52,250 bases of DNA from Hydrococcus sp. Prado102 (GTDB lineage: Bacteria > Cyanobacteriota > Cyanobacteriia > Cyanobacteriales > Microcystaceae): contig JALOOL010000029.1 in assembly GCA_025454425.1 (NCBI GenBank), forward strand, positions 1 to 52,250, written 5' to 3'. Positions 17,120 through 26,082 of this stretch are shown one piece after another; position 1 is the stretch's first letter; the number at the start of each line of letters is the position of its first letter. The position numbers and the translations under genes are program-made. The notes beneath the pieces are model-generated. The model did not search any database and had not been told where the DNA came from. It saw only the letters and a list, made by a program, of their open reading frames with translations.

Positions 17120-18958
17120 ATGGAAAGACAAGACTTGCTACAGTTAAACCCTGTTAATTCATCCCTCCAAAATATCGGACAACAGCAGAACAATCTTTTA
17201 TCAGGCGGTCTTTTAGAATCTTCCGAACTTAATTTGAATCGAGCGGGGAGCTTTCGCGATCGCCTAGAAGCAGATCTGTCCGATATTGAGATAAAAGCCG
17301 TCGAACATTATTCAGAAATTCCCGATCGCGTATTAGGATCGACCCCTAAATTCGTAGCCAATTCAACTATTCTTAGTTTGTCAAGAGTTTCAGATGATTT
17401 TGATTCCTTAACTGGAAAAGTTGCCTCCGTTGGTTGCGAATCGGTTTTAAATTTAGCAACCAGTACTGCTAAAAAACAACTAAAATTATTTGCAGATGAT
17501 GAAGAATTTATTGAGAAAATGAGGCTGGCTTTTGGAGATGATTGGCATCCTCAAAAAGGAGATGTTTTGATACAAAGTTTGGCGGTTGGCAAGGTAATGC
17601 CAAAAATAGAAATTCTTCCGGCTACCAATCTGAATGGGAATGGTGCTTTTGGTGAAAATACTATTTACTTATCTGAGAAATTCTTAACTAAAAATGCGAC
17701 TAATCCTGAAGCCGTAGCTAGTGTATTGCTAGAGGAGATAGGACATTATATCGATCGCGAGTTGAATAGTATCGATTCTCCAGGCGATGAAGGAGATATT
17801 TTTTCGAGACTTGTTCGAGATGAAACAATCGATAAGACCGAACTAGGAGCATTAAAAACTGAAGATGATAGCGGCACTATTTTTCTCAATGGAAAAGAGA
17901 CTTCTGTTGAGCTAGCGGCTCCACCATACCCAGGTTACTCTTTTAAATACGAGTCAGGACAGAAAGTATCCTACGATGCCAACGTTGAAGCGTGGCAACA
18001 GCGCATGAAAGATCGAGGCTGGAACATTGATGTCGATGGCAAATACGGCCCGCAAAGCAAAAAAATCGCCCGTCAGTTTCAACAAGAGAAAGGACTTGAA
18101 GACGATGGAATTGTCGGGCCGCAAACTTGGGCAACCGCCTTCCGCACAGATAATGTCACGTCCAACGGAAATACAGCTAGTGCGCCACCCTATCCAGGCT
18201 ACTCTTTTAAATACGAGCCAGGACAGAAAGTATCCTACGATACCAACGTTGAAGCGTGGCAACAGCGCATGAAAGATCGAGGCTGGAACATTGATGTTGA
18301 TGGCAAATACGGCCCGCAAAGCAAACGCATTGCTATTCAATTCCAAAAGAACAAGGGACTTGAAGTCGATGGTATTGTCGGGCCGAAAACCTGGGCAACC
18401 GCCTTCCGTACAGATAATGTTACGTCTGGTGGTTCAAATCCGCCAAGCTCAAAGCCTCCATCAGTACCTTCCACAGGCAACGCCGTCCAAGATTTGCTCA
18501 ATATTGCTAACTCATATGTTGGCGTGCGAGAAGAAGGGCACAATGGCGGAGCGCAGGTAAAGGAATTCCAAAGGGCAGTAGATGGCAGAGCCGAAGGAGA
18601 AGCCTGGTGTATGAGCTTTGTGCAATATTGCATCAAAGCTGCTGAAAGTGCAACCAATGCTAGTTCTTCTGTGTATCGCTCGGAGGGCTGCGTTAACGTT
18701 TGGAACAATTCTCCCAAGAGTCTCCGACTCTCCGAGCCAGAGCCAGGTAGCATCGTCATCTGGGAGTATGGACACTCAGGAAAAGGGCATACAGGCATTG
18801 TCGAGCAGGTAAATTCTGATGGCACTTTCACGACCATTGAGGGCAATACTAGCGGTGGTTCTGGCATCAATCGCGAGGGAGATGGTGTTTATCGTCGGCA
18901 ACGCGATATGGATGGTTCGGGAAATATGCGAATTCGCGGTTTTCTTAAGGTTTTTTGA
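17120..18958 (+). CDS. Secreted-type wall hydrolase: metalloprotease-like region, two peptidoglycan-binding repeats, CHAP domain
   Basis: With the ATG at 17120 (MERQDLLQLN) the protein has 612 residues; a TTG at 17081 would add 13. Residues about 150-235 contain SVLLEEIGHYIDREL and PGDEGDIFSRLV, a region common in cyanobacterial secreted proteins that resembles a metalloprotease zinc helix with the first His of HExxH replaced by Glu. Two near-identical 88-residue units (about 268-355 and 356-443, GWNIDVDGKYGPQSK...) are PG_binding_1 domains. The C-terminus (about 460-612) is a CHAP amidase/endopeptidase with Cys in EAWCMSFVQYC and His in KGHTGIVEQV. There is no classical signal peptide, which suggests type I-like export, perhaps by the neighbouring transporter. 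Its likely role is to cleave peptidoglycan of self or rivals. Confidence 0.85.
   Translation: MERQDLLQLNPVNSSLQNIGQQQNNLLSGGLLESSELNLNRAGSFRDRLEADLSDIEIKAVEHYSEIPDRVLGSTPKFVANSTILSLSRVSDDFDSLTGKVASVGCESVLNLATSTAKKQLKLFADDEEFIEKMRLAFGDDWHPQKGDVLIQSLAVGKVMPKIEILPATNLNGNGAFGENTIYLSEKFLTKNATNPEAVASVLLEEIGHYIDRELNSIDSPGDEGDIFSRLVRDETIDKTELGALKTEDDSGTIFLNGKETSVELAAPPYPGYSFKYESGQKVSYDANVEAWQQRMKDRGWNIDVDGKYGPQSKKIARQFQQEKGLEDDGIVGPQTWATAFRTDNVTSNGNTASAPPYPGYSFKYEPGQKVSYDTNVEAWQQRMKDRGWNIDVDGKYGPQSKRIAIQFQKNKGLEVDGIVGPKTWATAFRTDNVTSGGSNPPSSKPPSVPSTGNAVQDLLNIANSYVGVREEGHNGGAQVKEFQRAVDGRAEGEAWCMSFVQYCIKAAESATNASSSVYRSEGCVNVWNNSPKSLRLSEPEPGSIVIWEYGHSGKGHTGIVEQVNSDGTFTTIEGNTSGGSGINREGDGVYRRQRDMDGSGNMRIRGFLKVF
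17921..18448 (+). repeat. 264-bp tandem duplication (two copies)
   Basis: Units begin at 17921 and 18185, exactly 88 codons apart. The first 160 bp or so are nearly identical and the ends more diverged. Each unit encodes one peptidoglycan-binding domain, so this is a recent in-frame duplication inside the hydrolase gene. Confidence 0.85.
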
Positions 18959-19084
18959 GAATCTTAAACTTAGGTTGTTCTGACCGAGCTTCTGGTAGTA
19001 AACTAAACTTGCTAAAGTGCAAGTTGTCTGAGCGATCGCCTAAAAGTTCGCTCGTTGATTCATTCCTTACGAAAGTATTAACCA

Positions 19085-22000
19085 ATGACTCATCAAAGCG
19101 ATCGCACTTGGAAATTAGGGTTTATTAGCAGGTTAACCGTTACTGGGACAATAATTGTCACATCTGGAAATAGTGTTTTTGCCCAGAGCCAGATTGTCCC
19201 AGATAAGACCCTTGGGTCTGAAAATTCCAGAGTCATCCGTAACGCTGATGGTCTGCCTGTGGAGTTAATACGAGGCGGGGCGAGGCGAGGAGCTAATCTC
19301 TTTCACAGTTTTCGAGAATTTAATGTCAGCGAAGGAAGAGGAGCTTATTTTGTCAATCCGGCTGGGGTTGAAAATATCATGTCGCGAGTGACGGGGACGA
19401 ACCCCTCAAACATTCTCGGAACGCTAGGCGTGTTGGGAAATGCCAATCTGTTCTTGATTAATCCCAATGGCATTATTTTCGGACAAAATGCTTCTCTAGA
19501 TGTCAAAGGTTCGTTTGTCGCAACGACTGCTGATGCAATTCAATTTGGGCAGCAAGGCTTTTTCAGCGCTTCCGACCCCAATTCGCCGCCATTACTGACA
19601 GTCAAGCCTTCAGCTTTTCTCTTCAATCAAATTGCCACCCAACAACCAAGCATTACTGTTAACTCAAGAAGATTGGTAGGGTTTGATAATTCTGGGAATC
19701 CTGTTCCTGTTATTGAAGGTTTAAAGGTTCGAGATGGTCAAAGTTTATTATTGTTGGGAGGAAATGTAAACCTCAATAGCGGAATTATTGAAGCTCCAGG
19801 TGGTCGAGTGGAGTTGGGTGGAGTAACAGAAGTAGGAAAAGTAAGGCTGAATGTAGAAGAGAATAATCTGCGTTTGAGCTTTCCCGCTAACTTAAGACGA
19901 ACCGATGTATCGCTGACAAATGGAGCGGTGGTAAATGTAACTGCTGGAGGAGGCGGTAGTATTGCGATCGCTGCTCGTAATTTTGCACTAGCAAAAGACA
20001 GTGAACTGCGAGCAGGGATAGGACAAGGTTTAGGTTCTATTAATTCTCAGGCAGGAAACATAGACATTAATGCGACTGAAACAATAAACATTATCGACAG
20101 ATCGAACATTAATAATTTAGTGCAATTGGGCATAGGCAATGCAGGCAATATTAATATTAAAACCCGATCGCTGTCTTTATCCAACCAAAGTGCATTAGAT
20201 ACCTCATCTCTAGGATTCGGAGATGCAGGAAATATTCACATTCAAGCATCTGAGTCGATTTCGGTAAGTGGAAATTCATTTATGCGAGCAGCTACCCTTG
20301 GGTTAGGCGATGCTGGAGATATTTCGCTCGAAGCTAATCGGGGCACTGTCTCTTTTGATGGAGCAAGAACCGAAATCGATACCTCTGTTAGACCAATAGA
20401 AGGCTTGACGGGAAATGGAAAAGGAGGCAAAGTAGCGATCGAGGCGCGATCGCTTTTTCTGACTGATGGCGCTCATATAGAAAGCGAAACTTTAGGCAAT
20501 GGAGATGCAGGAAAAGTAAGGCTTACGAATGAAAATTTGGTGGTTAGAGATGGAGCTTACATTTTCACTGGTGCAGGAGAAGAAAGCGAAGGCAATGCAG
20601 GTCAATTAACAATTGAGGCTACCAAATCGGTTCGAGTACTTGGAGCTAGTTTCTTATCCACAAGCTCATTTGGAAAAGGAGATTCAGGAGATTTAAGCAT
20701 TGCAACTAAAAATTTACTGAGCGATGAAGCAAACATAACAACTTTTACGGGAGGTCAAGGAGATGCAGGAAATTTAACCGTTAACGCCGCCGAATCGGTT
20801 CAATTAATTGATACGTCGAGCGATGGACAGATCCCCAGTGGTTTAATTACTAGCACGTTAGGAACAGGAAATGCCGGAGATTTGAGCGTTAAGACTGAGA
20901 ATTTGCTGGTGAGTAATGGCGCAACCATAACAACTTTTACGAGAGGTCAAGGAAATGCCGGAAATTTGACCATTAATGCCGCCGAATCGGTTCAATTAAT
21001 TGGCACGTCGAGCGATGGACAGATTCCCAGTAGCTTAATCGCTGGCACTTTAGGAACAGGAAATGCCGGAGATTTGAGCGTTAAGACTGAAAATTTGCTG
21101 GTGAGCAATGGCGCAATCATAACAACTCGCACTAGAGGTCAAGGAAATGCCGGAAATTTGACCATTAATGCCGCCGAATCGGTTCAATTAATTGGCACGT
21201 CGAGCGATGGACAGATTCCCAGTGGCTTATACACTGACGCTGTAAACATAGGAAATGCCGGAGATTTGAGCGTTAAGACTGAGAATTTGCTGGTGAGCAA
21301 TGGCGCAATCATAACAACTCGCACCAGAGGTCAAGGAAATGCCGGAGGGTTAAGTATTACCACTGACTACTTACTAGCGAACGAGGGAGCAAGCATAACA
21401 ACTTTTACAAGAGGTCAAGGAGATGCCGGAAATTTAACTATTAATGCTGCCGAATCGGTTCGAGTTCTTAGCGATAGTCTTTTAGCTACTAGCACACTTG
21501 GAAAAGGTAAAGCAGGAAATTTGTTGATTAAGACTGGGGAATTGCTCATGAGCGATGGCGCAGCTATAACAACTTTTACGATAGGTAAAGGAAATGCAGG
21601 CAATTTAACCATTAATGCCGCTGAATCGGTTCAATTAATTGGTACATCGAGCGATGGCGAGATTTCCGGTAGCATAGCTACTAGCGCGTTTAGAAAAGGT
21701 AAGGCAGGAAATTTGTTGATTAAGACTGGGGAATTACTCATAAGCGATAGAGCAAGGATATCAACTTTGACTGTTGGGGACGGAAATGCCGGAAAATTAA
21801 CCATTAATGCTACCGAATCGGTTCGAGTCATGGACAATAGTAGGTTAGATAGTGGTACGTCAGGACGAGGGGAGGCAGGAGAACTCAAGATTACGACTGG
21901 GAATTTGTTGGTGAGCGCTGGCTCGAATATTTTAACTTTTACCAATAGCGAAAGAAATGCCGGAAAATTAACCATTAATGCTGCCGAATCGGTTCGAGTC

Positions 22001-23092
22001 ATGGGCAACAGTAGATTGAGAACTAGCACTCTAGGAAAAGGAGATGCTGGAGGGTTAAGTATTACCACTGACTCTTTACTAGTGAGCGAGGGAGCGCAAC
22101 TGTTAACTGAAACTAGAGGAACAGGCAATGCTGGCAATGTAAATATTAATACCCGCGATCGCGTCTCAATTGATGGAACCAATAGCGGAGCATTTAGTAA
22201 TGTTGAACTTGGCGGTTTAGGCGAGGCAGGAAATATCAACCTTGAAACGCGATCGCTTTCTGTGACTAATAATGCCCGTGTTGCCGTTGATAGTCAGGGA
22301 ACTAAACCAGGTGGCAATATCGATCTTAAGGCAGACTCTGCGGTTCTTGAGAGAGGAATAATCACAGCCGAAACAGCAAGTAATACGGGAGGCGATATTG
22401 ACCTACAAATACAAGACTTTTTGCTATTACGTAATGGCAGTCTGATATCGACGACAGCAGGAACGGCAGGTGCAGGGGGAAATGGCGGCGATATCGATAT
22501 CAACTCTCAATTCATCATTGCCGTTCCAGTTGAAAATAGCGATATTAGTGCAAATGCTTTTGAAGGGCGAGGCGGTAACGTTAATATTACTACACAAGGC
22601 ATCTTTGGCACTCAGTTTCGAGAAGAACCAACAAATCTAAGCGATATCACAGCTAGTTCTGAGTTTGGTTCTGCGGGAGTAGTAGAAATCGACGCGCCCG
22701 ATACCGACCCCAGCCGTCGAGTCGTCAACTTGCCGACCTTAACAATCGAGGCTGAAATCGTACAAGCTTGTCAACCAGGGGATAGTCAAGGTCAAAGTGA
22801 ATTTATTGTTACCGGACGAGGCGGCTTGCCTCCTTCTGCTTCTGAAGCAATCGGCACCGATCCAATTGGGATAGATTGGGTGAGTCTCAATCCAAGAACA
22901 GCCGAGGCAGAAAATAGGGATACTCTACTTGCGCCCAGAGTAGAAGATAATAAATCGTCAGAGCGCGATCGCATAATAGAAGCTCAAGGATGGGTAGTTG
23001 GTTCTGATGGCAAAGTTATCCTAACTGCACAAGCGCCCACCGTTACGCCTCATATTCCTTGGCTCCCCAACGGTTATTGTAAAGGGTCTTAG
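19085..23092 (+). CDS. Filamentous haemagglutinin-type exoprotein (TpsA), two-partner secretion
   Basis: A 1335-residue secreted beta-helix protein. A signal peptide ends near NSVFAQS. The TPS secretion domain follows (about 40-190): HSFREFNVSEGRGAYFVNPA, SNILGTLGVLGNANLFLINP and GIIFGQNASLDVKGSF are its classic motifs. The remainder is repeats such as GNAGNLTINAAESVQLIGTS, including a 64-residue unit repeated almost perfectly at the DNA level. The C-terminus has the motif FIVTGRGGLPPSASEAIG and ends in GYCKGS; a similar tail occurs in the second TpsA of this window. TpsA proteins are moved across the outer membrane by a TpsB pore, but no tpsB lies beside this gene; the one at 49-51 kb might serve it. 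A TPR-CHAT gene follows 16 bp downstream. Likely a surface adhesin or matrix protein. Confidence 0.92.
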   Translation: MTHQSDRTWKLGFISRLTVTGTIIVTSGNSVFAQSQIVPDKTLGSENSRVIRNADGLPVELIRGGARRGANLFHSFREFNVSEGRGAYFVNPAGVENIMSRVTGTNPSNILGTLGVLGNANLFLINPNGIIFGQNASLDVKGSFVATTADAIQFGQQGFFSASDPNSPPLLTVKPSAFLFNQIATQQPSITVNSRRLVGFDNSGNPVPVIEGLKVRDGQSLLLLGGNVNLNSGIIEAPGGRVELGGVTEVGKVRLNVEENNLRLSFPANLRRTDVSLTNGAVVNVTAGGGGSIAIAARNFALAKDSELRAGIGQGLGSINSQAGNIDINATETINIIDRSNINNLVQLGIGNAGNINIKTRSLSLSNQSALDTSSLGFGDAGNIHIQASESISVSGNSFMRAATLGLGDAGDISLEANRGTVSFDGARTEIDTSVRPIEGLTGNGKGGKVAIEARSLFLTDGAHIESETLGNGDAGKVRLTNENLVVRDGAYIFTGAGEESEGNAGQLTIEATKSVRVLGASFLSTSSFGKGDSGDLSIATKNLLSDEANITTFTGGQGDAGNLTVNAAESVQLIDTSSDGQIPSGLITSTLGTGNAGDLSVKTENLLVSNGATITTFTRGQGNAGNLTINAAESVQLIGTSSDGQIPSSLIAGTLGTGNAGDLSVKTENLLVSNGAIITTRTRGQGNAGNLTINAAESVQLIGTSSDGQIPSGLYTDAVNIGNAGDLSVKTENLLVSNGAIITTRTRGQGNAGGLSITTDYLLANEGASITTFTRGQGDAGNLTINAAESVRVLSDSLLATSTLGKGKAGNLLIKTGELLMSDGAAITTFTIGKGNAGNLTINAAESVQLIGTSSDGEISGSIATSAFRKGKAGNLLIKTGELLISDRARISTLTVGDGNAGKLTINATESVRVMDNSRLDSGTSGRGEAGELKITTGNLLVSAGSNILTFTNSERNAGKLTINAAESVRVMGNSRLRTSTLGKGDAGGLSITTDSLLVSEGAQLLTETRGTGNAGNVNINTRDRVSIDGTNSGAFSNVELGGLGEAGNINLETRSLSVTNNARVAVDSQGTKPGGNIDLKADSAVLERGIITAETASNTGGDIDLQIQDFLLLRNGSLISTTAGTAGAGGNGGDIDINSQFIIAVPVENSDISANAFEGRGGNVNITTQGIFGTQFREEPTNLSDITASSEFGSAGVVEIDAPDTDPSRRVVNLPTLTIEAEIVQACQPGDSQGQSEFIVTGRGGLPPSASEAIGTDPIGIDWVSLNPRTAEAENRDTLLAPRVEDNKSSERDRIIEAQGWVVGSDGKVILTAQAPTVTPHIPWLPNGYCKGS
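20757..21348 (+). repeat. 192-bp tandem repeats inside tpsA
   Basis: The block starting at GGAAATGCCGGAGATTTGAG recurs with exact 192-bp spacing (ATGCCGGAGA at 20871, 21063 and 21255), giving about three near-identical 64-codon units. Flanking units are related but more diverged. Copy number may vary between strains. Confidence 0.75.
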
Positions 23093-23108
23093 CGTTTTGG
23101 GAAAGAAC

Positions 23109-25898
23109 ATGGCAAAAAAACGACTTTTACTAAACTTGTTGCCAAAATCCCTCTTTCGCCAAACAATAAATTTCTTGGCTAATTTACTCAATTCGTTTAA
23201 GCTGAAATCTCGTAGCCGTCGCAACAACCGCCGGGGAATCAATTCCCCGTCTCATATATTAAGTCCATTAAAATGGACTCAAATATGCTTCAGTCCTCTT
23301 AAGAGGACTTTAGATATTAGCCCCGAATTTATTCGAGGGCGGGTTATTGATATTAGCTTAAAAATTCATTTCCAAGCGATTAGGCGTTGGATAAGTCGGT
23401 TTTTAATCGCACTAATAACTATCTTTCTTTGCTTAGTTACTTCGCCGATTTTAGCAACAGTGCCACCCAATGCGATCGCCCCTTCATCATTAATACAACA
23501 GGGCAAAACCCTTTACGAAGCCGGACAATTCGCGCAAGCAGTCAAGGTTTTACAACAAGCAGCCAATGACTTCAAAGCTGCTGGAGACGAATTAAACTTA
23601 GCCTTAACCTTAAGCAATCTTTCCTTGGCATATCAGCAACTCGGACAGTGGGAACAAGCAGAAAATGCGATCGCGCAAAGTCTCAACTTATTACCAACGC
23701 AACCATCGCCAATTCTCGCCCAATCTTTAGAAATTCGAGGTCGCTTACAATTAGCGAGAGGACAAGCGCAAGCTGCTTTAGATACCTGGCAACAGTCAGC
23801 CGACATCTATGCACAGATAAGCGACGAAACTGGAATCGTTCGCAGTCGCATCAACCAAGCGCAAGCTTTACAAGTATTGGGACTATATCGTCAAGCACAA
23901 AAGACATTAACAGAGGTGAAACCAAGCCTGCAAAATCAGCCAGATTCTTCTCTCAAGGCGGAAGGATTGCGGAATCTTGGCAACGTCTTGAGAATTGTCG
24001 GCGAACTAAAAGAATCTCGCCAAATCTTAGAGCAAAGCTTAGCAGTAGCTCAAGCGTCGCAATCTCAAAATGCGATTGCCCAAGGGGCAGCGGCAAAGCC
24101 GATCGCAGACACTCTCATCGCACTCGGAAATACATCTCGCACTCAACAAGACGCAAAAGCCGCTTTAGAATTTTATCAACAAGCTGCTACTGTCTCTCCT
24201 ACCCCTACTACGCGCCTTCAAGCACAACTCCATCAATTAAGTTTATTGCTCGAAGATGGACAATTACAAGCTGCCAAGGCACTACAAACTAAAATCCTAC
24301 CCCAGCTTAACAACTTACCTCCCTCTCGAACGGCTATTCAGGCTCGAATTTACTTTGCTCAAAGCATGATGGCGCTTAAAGAAAATACAACGGCTGAAAT
24401 AGCGAAATTTCTGGCGACAACCGTCCAACAATCCGAAAATTTGGGGGATAAAAGATTAAAGAGCGCTGCACTTGGCAATCTTGGTAAACTGTACGAACAA
24501 ACTCAACAGTTATCGGAAGCACTAAACCTCACCGAGCAAGCTTTATTTATTGCTCAAGCGATTGATGCACCAGAACTTGCTTACCAATGGCAATGGCAGA
24601 TGGGACGCATTCTCAACCGACAAGGAAATCGTCAAAATGCGATCGCGTCTTATACTGAAGCTATTAACAACCTTCAATCTCTGCGTAGCGATTTAGTTGC
24701 CATAAATCCTGACGTACAGTTTTCCTTTCGCGAAGAAGTCGAACCCGTTTACCGTCAATTAGTCGATTTATTATTGCAATCCGAACCCACTCAAGAAAAT
24801 CTTTCTCAAGCTCGCAATACCATTGAATCATTACAATTAGCAGAACTGGACAACTATTTTCGAGAAGCTTGTTTGGCTCCTTTAGAAGAGATTGATGTTG
24901 TCGATAAGAAAGCAGCCATTATCTATCCCATTATCCTAGAAGACCGATTAGAAGTCATTCTCTCGCTACCTGGACAAAACTTGCGTCACTATGCTACCAA
25001 AATGCGATCGCGTGCCTTGGAAAGCCGTATAGAAGAATTACTACAAACCTTAGTGCTTCCTTACACTTCCGATAAAGAAATACATTCATTATCTCAAGAA
25101 GTTTATAACTGGTTAATCCAACCTGCCGAGAAAATGTTAGCGAAAAGCGCGATCGAAACTTTGGTCTTTGTCCTCGATGGTTCCTTACGCAATCTTCCCA
25201 TGGCAACTCTCTACGATGGCAAACAATATTTAATAGAAAAGTATAATATCACCCTCACCCCAGGATTAAAACTTTTTGACCCTACCCCCTTGACAAAACG
25301 ACGATTAAATGTGCTAGCTGCTGGACTGACAGAACGGCGTTTTGGTTTTGCGCCGCTACAATTTGTTAAGAGCGAATTAGCAGAAATTCAAGCTGAAATC
25401 CCGTCTGAAATCCTGCTCGATCGCGAATTTACCAGCACGACGCTTAATAACAAGTTTAGAGCTTCTCCAGTGCCCGTAGTTCACATTGCCACTCACGGTC
25501 AGTTTAGTTCCCAGGCGGACGATACGTTTATTTTGGCTTGGGACGATCGCATTAATGTTACTCAATTAGATAGTTTACTACGAGTCAGAAATCCCAATAG
25601 AGCCGAGCCGTTAGAATTATTAGTTCTCAGTGCTTGCGAGACAGCAGCAGGAGACGAGCGAGCCGCTTTAGGATTAGCTGGGGTAGCTGTACGCGCTGGG
25701 GCACGTAGTACTCTAGCATCTCTATGGTTAGTAAGCGATGAATCCACTGCTTTATTGATGAGTAATTTTTATCAAGAGTTAAATACTGGTGTAAGCAAAG
25801 CAGAAGCGCTGCGTCGCGCCCAGCAAGCTCTTTTGCAAGGCAAGTATAAACATCCGTATTTCTGGGCGGCTTTCGTTTTATTAGGAAATTGGCTTTAA
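23109..25898 (+). CDS. Exported TPR-CHAT domain protein (caspase-like protease), copy 1
   Basis: With the ATG at 23109 the protein has 929 residues; a TTG at 23097 is 12 bases upstream. Residues about 40-78 are encoded by a palindrome cassette inserted in frame. A hydrophobic signal or anchor segment follows (RFLIALITIFLCLVTSPILA). TPR helices fill about residues 120-520 (AGQFAQAVKVLQQAANDFKA, LSLAYQQLGQWEQAENAIAQ). The C-terminal CHAT domain keeps the His in HIATHG (His796) and Cys in LSACETAAGDE (Cys843), the caspase-like dyad, and ends YFWAAFVLLGNWL. CHAT proteins are cysteine proteases such as separase or the TPR-CHAT of Craspase. The location outside the cytoplasm and the 16-bp spacing from tpsA suggest it processes or controls the TpsA product; this is inference. 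Confidence 0.88.
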   Translation: MAKKRLLLNLLPKSLFRQTINFLANLLNSFKLKSRSRRNNRRGINSPSHILSPLKWTQICFSPLKRTLDISPEFIRGRVIDISLKIHFQAIRRWISRFLIALITIFLCLVTSPILATVPPNAIAPSSLIQQGKTLYEAGQFAQAVKVLQQAANDFKAAGDELNLALTLSNLSLAYQQLGQWEQAENAIAQSLNLLPTQPSPILAQSLEIRGRLQLARGQAQAALDTWQQSADIYAQISDETGIVRSRINQAQALQVLGLYRQAQKTLTEVKPSLQNQPDSSLKAEGLRNLGNVLRIVGELKESRQILEQSLAVAQASQSQNAIAQGAAAKPIADTLIALGNTSRTQQDAKAALEFYQQAATVSPTPTTRLQAQLHQLSLLLEDGQLQAAKALQTKILPQLNNLPPSRTAIQARIYFAQSMMALKENTTAEIAKFLATTVQQSENLGDKRLKSAALGNLGKLYEQTQQLSEALNLTEQALFIAQAIDAPELAYQWQWQMGRILNRQGNRQNAIASYTEAINNLQSLRSDLVAINPDVQFSFREEVEPVYRQLVDLLLQSEPTQENLSQARNTIESLQLAELDNYFREACLAPLEEIDVVDKKAAIIYPIILEDRLEVILSLPGQNLRHYATKMRSRALESRIEELLQTLVLPYTSDKEIHSLSQEVYNWLIQPAEKMLAKSAIETLVFVLDGSLRNLPMATLYDGKQYLIEKYNITLTPGLKLFDPTPLTKRRLNVLAAGLTERRFGFAPLQFVKSELAEIQAEIPSEILLDREFTSTTLNNKFRASPVPVVHIATHGQFSSQADDTFILAWDDRINVTQLDSLLRVRNPNRAEPLELLVLSACETAAGDERAALGLAGVAVRAGARSTLASLWLVSDESTALLMSNFYQELNTGVSKAEALRRAQQALLQGKYKHPYFWAAFVLLGNWL
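23232..23340. repeat. Cassette of four palindromes within the CHAT coding sequence
   Basis: Four consecutive stem-loops: CGGGGAAT-CA-ATTCCCCG (23232-23249), AGTCCATT-AA-AATGGACT (23262-23279), AGTCCTCTTAAGAGGACT (23292-23309) and GCCCCGAAT-TT-ATTCGAGGGC (23320-23340, one bulge). This multi-hairpin type is familiar from cyanobacterial intergenic DNA, but here it is read through in frame without stops. Confidence 0.75.
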
Positions 25899-26082
25899 CA
25901 GTAATCAGTAATCAGTGGGTAGAATTCGGGACTCAGAAGTTCAGTAAAAGCTAATATAGCGAATATAATAAATTATTGATTTTTTTTGTCGCGATCGCAT
26001 TAATCTGTTGCATTGCTTTACCCTCCCCTTTCCTCCCAAAATACTGAACTCCTGAATTCTAATTACTGATTACTGATTAAAG
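25893..26082. repeat. Foldback element between convergent CHAT and glycosyltransferase genes
   Basis: The left arm (25893-25945: CAGTAATCAGTAATCAGT, AGAATTC, AGTTCAGTA) and right arm (26042-26082: TACTGAACT, GAATTCT, ACTGATTACTGATTAAAG) are imperfect inverted repeats about 40 bp long around a spacer with one HIP1 site. It overlaps the stop codons of both genes. It could be a MITE-like element or a bidirectional terminator. Confidence 0.5.

Noticed and set aside
18337..18870. Minus-strand ORF opposite the wall hydrolase
   Set aside because: The CHAP domain on the plus strand is clearly coding; the opposite frame has Pro/Ser-rich shadow composition.
21415..22503. Minus-strand ORFs opposite tpsA
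   Set aside because: They arise from the repeat structure of tpsA read backwards; no ribosome binding sites and low-complexity composition.
19085..25898. tpsA-CHAT as a contact-dependent inhibition (CdiA-like) locus
   Set aside because: TpsA has no C-terminal toxin domain or VENN-type motif and no small immunity gene follows; it ends in a tail shared with the second TpsA.
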